From assembly GCF_964355755.1 (NCBI RefSeq), contig NC_092673.1, positions 35,473,648 to 35,537,647 on the forward strand: a DNA stretch of 64,000 nucleotides, given 5' to 3'. The notes under the pieces were generated by a model. The model was not told where the DNA came from and searched no databases. It saw only the letters and a list, made by a program, of their open reading frames with translations. This document shows, piece by piece, positions 24,115-34,300 of this stretch. The position numbers and the translations under genes are program-made. The DNA comes from Antedon mediterranea (taxonomy: Eukaryota > Echinodermata > Crinoidea > Comatulida > Antedonidae). Every line of letters starts with the position of its first letter. The first letter of the stretch is position 1.

Positions 24115-24429
24115 AGATGTATTGTCTCCCAAAATCATGACTTTGAATAGGCCATTATACAGTTTTAATGAAGTTGTTCACTTTAAGAAAAAAGAACGGG
24201 GAAAAAAATTATTTCACCTATAAAAAGACAAAATAAACAGTTAAATTACCCAAAAACTCATTGGCTTCCAGACAATTTGACCATTTTTTGCTTTAAATTA
24301 CAGTTTTTCAGGTAAATAATTTTTTTTCAGACCCAATTTTTTGTGAAAGTGAATAACTATTATGTGACATTAAAATAACATATTCAACAAAAAGATTTAA
24401 AAAAAAAACATTTTTTCAGGGGACAATCT
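24115..24429. mobile_element. MITE with TTAA target duplication
   Basis: A 315-bp element bounded by AGATGTATTGTCTCCC and AGGGGACAATCT, with TTAA on both sides (24111-24114, 24430-24433). Internal motifs such as GTTGTTCACTTTAAG and AATAACTATTAT are shared with the larger copy at 45818-46364. A TTAA duplication is typical of piggyBac-like families; assignment is inference. Confidence 0.8.
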
Positions 24430-24849
24430 TTAAGATAATAATAATCATTGCAGAAATAATGATGCTGAAAGCTGTCCGTTATTTGAAGAAAAAAAAAAAC
24501 ATTTACAGAACTGACTACAAAAGATTACTCACGTTAGTTTTATTATAACAGTCATCCACCCTGCGAAACCTAATAACCTCTAACCTACAGTAGTAAGTAG
24601 GCCAGGTAGCCTACATTGGCTAGGTTACAGGACTGATTGCCCATAAAACATTCCATGTATAAATATCAACACCCCCCAGACAGTGTAATAATGACCTTTC
24701 CAGACCGAAAACCATTCTGGTTTGACTGAGGGTCTGGGCTTCTCCAAGATTAGGCAAGTTGTCAAGGACCTCTTCAGGTAAAGCTTCAATAATGTGGCTA
24801 TTCGATTCGATTCGAACATTCGATGTATAAATATGGAGAAATTGTAGGT

Positions 24850-25365
24850 TTATGAACGGCGGCAGGGCACTTTTATCTTTATACAAATCTATTATACGTC
24901 CTCACCTTGAATATTGTTCCGTAATTTTCAATTCAATTTCTCCATGTCAGGCCCGTCGAATCGACACTGTTCAATGGAAGTTTGTACGATTCCTGTCTTA
25001 TAACTGTGTTAATTTTGCCTTTTCCATTGATTCTGTCAGCAATCGTCGAACGATATCTGATATGGTTTTTCTATATAATATTTTAAATTCTAAATATGAC
25101 TGTTCATTAATTTCACTATTTAGTTTAAATGTTCCTGGTCGTACACGAAATAGACATTTATTGCATATTCCTTTTAGCCGTGTCGACTGTACTAAGAGGG
25201 GACTTTTTCATAGACTACCTTATACATTTAATAATCTAAATAGCAATCATATCGATATTTTTAATGATAGACTTGGTTATTTTAAGAGGACGATTATGTG
25301 TTCACTTCTTGAACAGCCTGCATAACCTGTTTGATTAATTGAAATTGTTTATGGCATGCCGATCT

Positions 25366-25396
<31 letters not shown>

Positions 25397-25515
25397 TTTA
25401 TCTGTATTTTATTGTTAACCGTTTTTGATGTTGTATTGTTTTATGTTTCAAACCTGTTAGTGGCGGTATTTATCGCTGTTGGTTTTGACTGAATAAAATA
25501 TAAAAATATAAAATA
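24850..25515 (+). mobile_element. LINE reverse-transcriptase C-terminal fragment
   Basis: A plus-strand frame of about 158 codons (24852-25325) starts near LYKSIIRPHLEYCSV and ends FKRTIMCSLLEQPA, the terminal region of a non-LTR reverse transcriptase. The 3' UTR contains a (TA)n run, the CCTGTTAGTGGCGGTATTTA hairpin region and an AATAAAATATAAA tail. Catalytic motifs are missing. A 61-63-bp host sequence is repeated on both sides (24657-24719 and 25520-25580). Confidence 0.85.
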
Positions 25516-25580
25516 TAAAGTATAAATATCAACACCCCAGACATTGTAATAATGACCTTTCCAGACCGAAAACCATTCTG

Positions 25581-26333
25581 CCCGAAATTACGATACTCTC
25601 TCGATACAACTCCATATTTTATTAGTGGAAAATGCATTTTTATTTAACATCAATCTTATCAAGCCAGCCAAAGACTGAATACGTACATTAAAAGTACAAA
25701 GAACAATGTAAACCTATAAACAATTATTTGCAATTAGCAATGTATAATAAATAAAATCAACCATGAAGTTGTAAAATAAGCATAGAAACATAACATTTAT
25801 ATCTAGCATTTTTAACATTATTATATTCAAACAACCGCATCGGAATCTGTTTTCAATTTAAATCGTTTGATTCGTGAGTCGAGGTAAAGAAAGTGCTTTA
25901 CCATTTTTCTTTCAAAAGCATAGGCCTATAGCAAACAAGGCCAACCGCGTGCAGTTCAAAGAGTACAGAAAACGCGATAAAACGCAAAGTGATACCGGAC
26001 CGACGCTTTCACGCAACTAAAAACAAAAGTAAATATAAAACCTAACTAGATAGAAAAACTAAAAACAGTTAATTTAAATATAGAATCATATAAACATATA
26101 CAGATACAAAATTTACATATTTGTAACAAAACATATTTTAAATTTAATACAGACCACATAAATAAATCGAGATAGAATTTTTGTAGAAGGTAAGTTTGCG
26201 TTTGCTGGGTTTTACAAAATAATGCTAATACACGTCGCGTCCACACAAATGGTGCACGTGTAATACGTATCAACAAACCTAACCCTTGGAAGGTTTTAAA
26301 CAATATACTGTACTTCAAAAAGTCACCCGAGTG
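25581..26333. other. Intergenic/intronic sequence without recognised feature
   Basis: Only short fortuitous frames are present on either strand. Confidence 0.45.
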
Positions 26334-26359
26334 CAGGGAGTTGTAATTACAACTCCCTG
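26334..26359. repeat. Perfect 26-bp palindrome
   Basis: CAGGGAGTTGTAA is followed directly by its reverse complement. It is not adjacent to an identified element end. Confidence 0.9.
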
Positions 26360-26638
26360 GTGTTAGGAAGTGTAGGGGTGGGTGAGTATTACGGAGATAC
26401 TAGACTTATGTGGGTAATGATTGGTATCAAAGTGATCAGAATTGTACTGGGAATGTTTTAAATAACATTTTGAAACCCGTCCTTGGGCAGGTATACTTGC
26501 AAGTAATAATAAGGGGCTATCAAAGTTAGGTTTTTGATCGTAGGCCTATAACTGTCAATCTTCGAGTTTCCAATAACAACCCCGCCTTCTAATTTAAATG
26601 TTAAAACGTTTTGACCCACGCTTGAGTAGGCTCGGCTA

Positions 26639-27200
26639 ACAAAATTCATTTTGTCGCGACAAAATGAATTTTGTTGCAACAAAATGAATTTTGTCTACAC
26701 AGAATGAATTTTGTCTACACAGAATGAATTTTGTCTACACAGAATAAATTTTGTCTACACAGAATACATTTTGTCACCACAAAATGAATTTTGTCCACAC
26801 AGAATTATTTTTGTCTACACAGAAATAATTTTGTCCACACAGAATTAATTTTGTCTACACAAAATGAATTTTGTCTACACAGAATAAATTTTGTCTACAC
26901 AGAATACATTTTGTCACCACAAAATGAATTTTGTCCACACAGAATTATTTTTGTCTACACAGAAATAATTTTGTCCACACAGAATTAATTTTGTCGCCAC
27001 AAAATGAATTTTGTCGTTACAGAATGAATTTTGTTTTAACAGAATTAATTTTGTCGAGACAAAATGAATTTTGTCAAGACAAAATTAATTTTGTCCACAC
27101 AGAATAAATTTTGTCAACACAAAATGAATTTTGTCAATACAAAAAGAATTTTGTGTTGACAAAATTAATTATGTGTAGACAAAATTGTAATATTTCGACA
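26639..27200. repeat. 20-bp quasi-palindromic tandem array, ~28 copies
   Basis: Units follow ATTTTGTCNNNACAnAATNA with period 20. Many are near-palindromes (TTTTGTCnnGACAAAA). The left edge is a perfect 28-bp palindrome (26643-26670). A six-unit (120-bp) higher-order repeat occurs twice, from about 26744 and 26864. A plus-strand open frame (26791-26988) is a by-product of the period. Confidence 0.95.
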
Positions 27201-27672
27201 AAATTAGCAATGTCCCATACGGCGCCCCGTAGTACACAGCATCTTGCTTGAACATTCCATGAAACAAAATTACATTCATATAAATACAGTACACAAACAT
27301 TAAATAATTATAGAAAAAAATGTATTTATTTCAACAATATTTTATGAGGATGGTCCACAATTAAATAATTTATTGTAATTAAAATAAATAACTAGACGAC
27401 TTATAGGTGATCATTGATTGATTTTGAAGATAAAACAAAATTAATTTAACTAACGTGTACAAGTAAATACACTATTACTACCTAGGGCCAGTGGGCCACG
27501 AGCTGAACAAATTTGGAATTTGTAGCCTACTCTGTGGAGACTTCCCACCGGCTAGATAATAAGACGTAAATCACTGTGCTCAGCCTAAACTGGTAACAGG
27601 CCTATAAGTAGGCTAGTATTCAATTTTAGGGACATATTTATTACAAGTTTAAAAGTACACTACTGTACATAC

Positions 27673-27775
27673 CTGAAAACCTTCCGGAAAGTATTGGAAA
27701 AGAACAAGTTGTATTACATGGCGGCGGTCCTGTTTTCCTCGTGTGTTTCTCGTTTCACCACTACCAGGTCAGCGT
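27673..27775 (-). other. Putative 5' UTR exon of gene A
   Basis: On the minus strand the sequence downstream of the kappaB/CRE/TATA-like block ends in a strong donor, GGTTTTCAG|GTATGT. A homologous exon ends at 47065 (CCAA|GTATGT). It contains GCCGCCATGTAA at 27714-27724, an immediate start-stop uORF in good Kozak context. The next compatible acceptor is at 17329, directly before the gene A start codon. The transcription start is not determined, so the right edge is approximate. Confidence 0.5.
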
Positions 27776-27780
27776 CGTGG

Positions 27781-27831
27781 TAATAAAAAAGCCCTGGAAA
27801 TGGGAATTCCCCTTTCTGGAATGACGTCATT
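27781..27831 (-). promoter_or_regulatory. Putative promoter of gene A: CRE, kappaB and TATA-like
   Basis: Read on the minus strand: TGACGTCA (27822-27829, inside palindrome AATGACGTCATT 27820-27831), a 10-bp gap, GGGAATTCCC (27802-27811), then TTTTTTATTA (27781-27790). The CRE is the consensus for CREB/ATF or AP-1 relatives; the second is a perfect palindromic Rel/NF-kappaB site. The same two sites with the same 10-bp spacing occur at 47167-47196. Direction is inferred from the donor and the minus-strand genes. Confidence 0.6.
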
Positions 27832-27869
27832 GAACATCTTGCTTGATGGTGCCCCCAATCGTATCTTCT

Positions 27870-28540
27870 GTAGTTTATAATCACATTAAAATATTATTAG
27901 TCCTACAGTCAAAACATTTTTTGGGCGCTGTATTCAACAGAAATCTTTTTACGTAATTGGAATGTCTGAACATTGAGAAATTATTTTATACCTCTACCTC
28001 TCTTGCAAAATGTTTTATCCCGACTTCTGTACTCGCTTGTCCCTGAACATTTAGTACAGTAACTTGCAAAAACAAAGTAGAAACAAAGAGACATTTTTTA
28101 CATCAAGAGCAGTTGAGGATTGGAACTCACTTCATCAAAATGTTGTTTGCGCTTCTTCCATATAAAATCTGGGTTAGAAAAAATCTGGTCTGAAGAGTTT
28201 CAAGAATGATCAGGAGGGACTAAACGATAATAGTACTAGTTCAAGGTAATTTGGAGGTATACTATTATATATATTATTATATCATTACACAACTATAAAG
28301 TGGTAAACAAACATGGCATGCTTGACACTGAGTATATTTTATTTAACATACAGTAAAAGATAGTAGATCAATTTCAATCAATATCTAACATTATGTGGTG
28401 CAAAGTGTACAAAATCAGATATCCAACTTTGGATTATAAATTTTATATATTTTATTAACTTAACACAGAGTAAATTTTATATTTTCTGTACCTCTCCATT
28501 CAAAATTGCACAATATATATACTTATATATAATATAAACA
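27870..28540. other. Spacer between promoter of A and RLR 3' region
   Basis: No coding potential or element end recognised. Confidence 0.45.
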
Positions 28541-28740
28541 CATCAGGCATAGAGCATTAATTCTAAACCACCTGGTGATATACTGAAATTTAATTAATTA
28601 ATTTGAAACAATAAAGATGAGGAAATCTGTGAGAATGAGAAAGCGTCGCCTCAACCCAGACTCGAACACGGAACCTTCTGCTTGATATGCAGATGTTCTA
28701 ACCATTAGACCACTGGGTTCAAACTCGATTGGATAACAAA
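28541..28740 (-). mobile_element. tRNA-derived SINE
   Basis: On the minus strand, TGGTCTAATGG (A-box-like), CTGCATATCAAGCAG (anticodon-arm-like) and GTGTTCGAGTCTGGG (B-box-like) form a tRNA-like head, followed by a tRNA-unrelated body and a TTTAATTAATTAATTT-containing tail. Related copies lie near 40390, 41280 and 41500. Acceptor pairing is poor and there are several copies, so it is a SINE rather than a tRNA gene. Confidence 0.8.
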
Positions 28741-28904
28741 ACATGTTAAATGTGTATTCACTGTTTAGTTCCTCAGTTTATGAAAACTGAGGAAAATTAA
28801 CAATTCAAAAGATTTTCTGTTTTATATTATTGTCAAAATTAAATAATATATTTAATTAATTTACTCACAAACTGCTAATTTAATACATAAAATGTATATA
28901 TCTA

Positions 28905-30725
28905 TGTGTAGATGTACATTAATGTTATTCTGTAGCTACTGTTTGTAATCTAGGTCTATGCTCCAATCAGGATTTTGTTGTTTGAATGTGCATGTCTATG
29001 TGTAGATGTACATTAATGTATTCTGTAGCTACTGTTTGTAATCTAGGTCTATGCTCCAGTCAGGATTTTGTTGTTTGAATGTGAATGTCTATGTGTAGAT
29101 GTACATTAATGTTATTCTGTAGCTACTGTTTGTAATCTAGTTCTATGCTCCAGTCAGGATTTTGTTGTTTGAATGTGAATGTCTATGTGTAGATGTACAT
29201 TAATGTTATTCTGTAGCTACTGTTTGTAATCTAGGTCTATGCTTCAGTCAGGATTTTGTTGTTTGAATGTGAATGTCTATGTGTACATTAATGTATTCTG
29301 TAGCTACTGTTTGTAATATAGGTCTATGCTCCAGTCAGGATTTTGTTGTTTGAATGTGAATGTCTATGTGTACATTAATGTTATTCTGTAGCTACTGTTT
29401 GTAATCTAGGTCTATGCTCCAGTCAGGATTTTGTTGTTTGAATGTGAATGTCTATGTGTAGATGTACATTAATGTTATTCTGTAGCTACTGTTTGTAATA
29501 TAGGTCTATGCTCCAGTCAGGATTTTGTTGTTTGAATGTGAATGTCTATGTGTAGATGTACATTAATGTTATTCTGTAGCTACTGTTTGTAATCTAGGTC
29601 TATGCTCCAGTCAGGATTTTGTTGTTTGAATGTGAATGTCTATGTGTACATTAATGTATTCTGTAGCTACTGTTTGTAATCTAGGTGTATGCTCCAGTCA
29701 GGATTTTGTTGTTTGAATGTGAATGTCTATGTGTACATTAATGTATTCTGTAGCTACTGTTTGTAATCTAGGTCTATGCTCCAGTCAGGATTTTGTTGTT
29801 TGAATGTGAATGTCTATGTGTTGATGTACATTAATGTTATTCTGTAGCTACTGTTTGTAATCTATGTCTATGCTCCAGTCAGGATTTTGTTGTTTGAATG
29901 TGAATGTCTATGTGTAGATGTACATTAATGTATTCTGTAGCTACTGTTTGTAATCTATGTCTATGCTCCAGTCAGGATTTTGTTGTTTGAATGTGCATGT
30001 CTATGTGTTGATGTACATTAATGTATTCTGTAGTTACTGTTTGTAATCTATGTCTATGCTCCAGTCAGGATTTTGTTGTTTGAATGTGCATGTCTATGTG
30101 TAGATGTACATTAATGTTATTCTGTAGCTACTGTTTGTAATCTAGGTCTATGCTCCAGTCAGGATTTTGTTGTTTGAATGTGAATGTCTATGTGTACATT
30201 AATGTATTCTGTAGCTACTGTTTGTAATATAGGTCTATGCTCCAGTCAGGATTTTGTTGTTTGAATGTGAATGTCTATGTGTACATTAATGTTATTCTGT
30301 AGCTACTGTTTGTAATCTAGGTCTATGCTCCAGTCAGGATTTTGTTGTTTGAATGTGAATGTCTATGTGTAGATGTACATTAATGTTATTCTGTAGCTAC
30401 TGTTTGTAATATAGGTCTATGCTCCAGTCAGGATTTTGTTGTTTGAATGTGAATGTCTATGTGTAGATGTACATTAATGTTATTCTGTAGCTACTGTTTG
30501 TAATCTAGGTCTATGCTCCAGTCAGGATTTTGTTGTTTGAATGTGAATGTCTATGTGTAGATGTACATTAATGTTATTCTGTAGCTACTGTTTGTAATCT
30601 AGGTGTATGCTCCAGTCTGGATTTTGTTGTTTGAATGTGAATGTCTATGTGTAGATGTACATTAATGTATTCTGTAGTTACTGTTTGTAATCTATGTCTA
30701 TGCTCCAGTCAGGATTTTGTTGTTT
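28905..30725. repeat. ~87-95-bp satellite derived from the RLR 3' end, ~20 copies
   Basis: Units contain, on the minus strand, TTCAAACAACAAAATCC, then TGACTGGAGCATAGA and ATTACAAACAGTA. Main variants differ by presence of AGATGT. The terminal unit (30640-30725) is the actual end of the RLR coding region (FKQQNPDWS, then IDIDYKQ and stop) plus the start of its 3' UTR. The array thus arose by tandem amplification of the gene's last codons. Each inner unit keeps a short peptide and a stop. Confidence 0.93.
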
Positions 30726-31329
30726 GAAATTATTTATATCCAATGGCTCAACTTTAAATGGAGATTCTTTCCACTTTTTAACAGTTTTTCTCTTTCTATC
30801 TGCGCATTTCTCTAACACGAAACTTACAATTTTTATAACTGCAAAATTCATACTACTAATAGTGACAATAACACCCCAATCATGGCTGCATTTTTTGCAT
30901 GCAACTTTCCCGTTTTTGTAGATATCATCGCCTATAACCTTTGGCTTTGGGTGTTTTTGTGTACACATTTTTTCATAGAATTCTTGGTTGACAATGAGAT
31001 GGTTAGAGTCATTAAATACTTTGACATCTGTTGAATAACAAGCGAATTCTGAACATTTACCACAAAGAAGTTTGTATCTAGTTTCTGTCCTCTTATGTTG
31101 TAGGTTGTATGCTCCCTTTCCTTTTTTTCAGACATTAATCGTTCACGTAGATCAATAGTCTGCAGCGCCAGCAACTCTTTCTTTAGTTGATCTTTAGGTA
31201 ATTTTGAAAGTGTGCGTACACTCTTTGTCATAAATTGGTGGCGGATTTTGTTTTCTTGGTCACGCTCCTCGAAGTTAAACTCCGTGGAAGCAATCATGTA
31301 GAATTTGCTGTTTTTTTTACGACCTCTCC
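30678..31329 (-). CDS. RLR exon 10: motif VI end and C-terminal regulatory domain
   Basis: Starts after ATGTAG with GRGRKKNSKFYMIAS and continues through the pincer helix (RTLSKLPKDQLKKELLAL) to SEKKERE. The frame then breaks at an A7 run (31122-31128). One frame over, the sequence resumes as RYKLLCGKCSEFACY and runs through KHPKPK, VACKKCSHDWGV and VIKIVSFVLE to the stop at 30678. Cysteine pairs CGKC and CKKC match the zinc site of RIG-I/MDA5 C-terminal domains. The run is a canonical -1 slippery heptamer, A AAA AAG, in the right frame; an assembly error or a real loss-of-function indel is equally possible. Confidence 0.85.
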
Positions 31330-34300
31330 CTACATAAAAATAATTGAGAAGAACGTAATCAGATTTGTAGGTAGGGAAGCTTAGAAATAATACCTTTTGT
31401 AAATACTGTTTTACTTTTTGTAGAAGTGGATCACTTACATTATTGCATGTCTGAGTCCTTGATTCTTAAGCTCTGTCTACACTATCAAACTAGTTTGACA
31501 AACAAGTGTGATGTGCCCAATGTAGTAGTGATATGCACAAATATGGTAGTGATATGCACAAATATGGTAGTGATATGACATCATCATATCCATATATGGG
31601 CACATTATATTTTGTTGTCACATAAAGTTTGATAGTGCAGACAGAGACTTAGCGACAAATAAAAGCTTTCCCAAAATAAAAAAAAAAACTGTTTACGAAA
31701 ATCAATACTAGAAGTACAGTATGTACCTTTAGCTTGAGTCCTTCCAACATCACTGCTCATGTAGTTGTAGCGGAAAACCAAGTTGCAAGCTGGAACATCA
31801 ATGCCCTCTTCAACAACGTTTGTTCCAACAAGAATGTTGCATCTGTTTTCCTTGAAATTTTTAAGGACAGTATTCTGATCGAATTGGGACATTTCTGTAA
31901 ATATTAGATTTTATTATACAAACTACTAAAAGTAAGAAACAATAAAAGTGTCAAATGTACTGTAGTCTCATTTCATAAGGAATTCTCCAGAAGGATTAGT
32001 GTTAAAATCATACAGTATGGGTAACTAGCATTCCATCAATAGTACTGCTGAAGAAAGTTTATCTGGTGTTAATTATAAGACGTTCAACTTTAGTTGAGAT
32101 GTGATACAGTAGAGTTATACAATATTTATACATATTATATCATATGTCTAATTTCATTTTAAATTCAACTAATCAATTTTGATGGTGTACTGTGTCTTTG
32201 TGTTAGTATATATCATAGTGAGATGGATAGCTTAGGCCTACTGTAGTGAATTTATCTTTTAGTTGGTTCCGAGCTTTCTCAGGCGTATATCCACTCGACG
32301 TACACAGCTGTCGTTCCGAGCTTTCTCGGGCGTATATATTTCCACGCGACGTACACAGCTGTCACTGAATAATAACTCATACAAAAAGTATAATTAACTC
32401 AACTAGAACTTTTATTCCTTGTAATTCGATTAATACATCTTTTTACCACTACCAGTCAAGCCTTATTATATTCTCTATCATCTTTCCGTTTATCTACTCT
32501 GATCTTATTCTCTCTTCTCGTTTATCTACTCTGACCTTATTCTCTCTTCTCCGTTTACTAACTATTACATTCTACTTTTATACAAGATATGCAAATTTTA
32601 GGCTTCAGAGGAGGATAACATTTTCCCTCCGAAATTTACACGATTTTGATTGGCTAATAATAAGGCGGACGTGGACTAAAGCATCCTTCTCTAATCACAG
32701 AGAATCACAACATCAATAATATGACATTCCCCTGTTTGGGAAAAAGATTGTGTCAATCTTTCCAAAAATTTTAACATTTAAAACCATTTTACTATAAACT
32801 ATCTACAAATAACACCTCTATAATATTATTTATGCACGACTTAATCCATCTGCATTTCCATTTAATGATCCTTTCTTGTACATAACTTTAAATTTATATC
32901 CTTGTAAAAACAGAGCCCATCTCATAAGTCTAACATTGGCACCCTTCATTGAGTCCATCCATCTCAATGCCTGGTGGTCAGTATGAACTTGAAATTCACA
33001 ACCATACAGATAATACTTAAGTTTATTGATAGCCCAAACAATAGAGAGGCACTCTTTTTCTGGCACAGAATATCTCTGCTCATGTACAGATAACTTTCTA
33101 CTTAAGTACACAATGGGATAATCATTACCCTCACCATCTATTTGGCTCAGTACTGCACCTATGCCATAATTTGAGGCATCGGTTTGCAATATAAACATCT
33201 TATCAAAATTTGGGGCTTTTAATACATTATCATCAGTAAGTCGTTTCTTTAAAGTTACAAAGGCATTTTCACATTGTTCATTCCACTTAACGGTATTACT
33301 TTTACTCTTTAAAGTTAAATCAATCAATGGCTTAGCAATATCGGCATAGTTCTGTACAAATTTTCTGTAATAGCCAGTTAATCCGAGAAATGATCGGACT
33401 TGTTTCTTAGACAAAGGTCTGGGGAACTTTTCCACAGCCTCAACCTTATCAATCATGGGTCTAATTTCTCCATTACCAATCTTATGCCCCAGAAATTCTA
33501 CCTGTGCATAGGCAATTTTACATTTCAAAGGCTTTGCTGTCAATCCAGCACTACTTAATCTTTCTAATACATCATTCAAATGAAAAATATGATCTTTCCA
33601 AGTTTGACTATAAATACATATGTCATCTATATATGCCTTAGCATATCCCTCAGTACCTTGTAATACCTTATCCATTAATCTTTGGAAAGTACTAGAGCTA
33701 TTTTGCATACCAAATGGAAGTACATTATAACAATACTGTCCAAATTGTGTAATAAATGCTGATTTGTCTTTGGTCTTAGGATCCAGAGGCACCTGGTAAA
33801 ATCCTTTAGTTAGATCTAACGTAGTTATGTATATTGCGGATGATACCTCATCCAACATTTCGTCTATGCGAGGCATAACATAAGGGTCAAATTGTGTAGT
33901 CTTATTTAGTGATCTAAAATCTGTCACCATTCTAATTTGATTCTGGCCTTTCTTCAGGGCAATAATAGGTGCAGCATAGGCACTAACAGTAGGTTCTATT
34001 ATACCCATAGCCAACATACTATCTAATTCTTCTTTCAATTTACCCTTTAATGCTTGGGGCGTTCTATATGCCCTATGCCTTATAGGCATTTCACCATTAG
34101 TCTTAATTTCATGTGTCACTAAGTGAGTTCTACCTGGTACATCCGAGAATACATTCTGTTGGTACTTTAACAATTCTGTTAATTGTTTAGTTTGTGTATC
34201 ATTTAAATTACTACTAACGTTAACATCTCTCCATGTTTGAGATTGATGATAAGACAATCCTATGTCTATTTCACTATCTAACTCATTGTCATGGACTGTT

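Noticed and set aside
26791-26988. Plus-strand 65-codon frame with repeated STQN/FCLH peptides
   Set aside because: A product of the 20-bp repeat period; no start context, splice sites or paralogue.
28650-28730. Possible tRNA gene on the minus strand
   Set aside because: A- and B-box-like sequences are present, but acceptor and T-arm pairing is poor and several copies with the same non-tRNA body exist, so it is a SINE.
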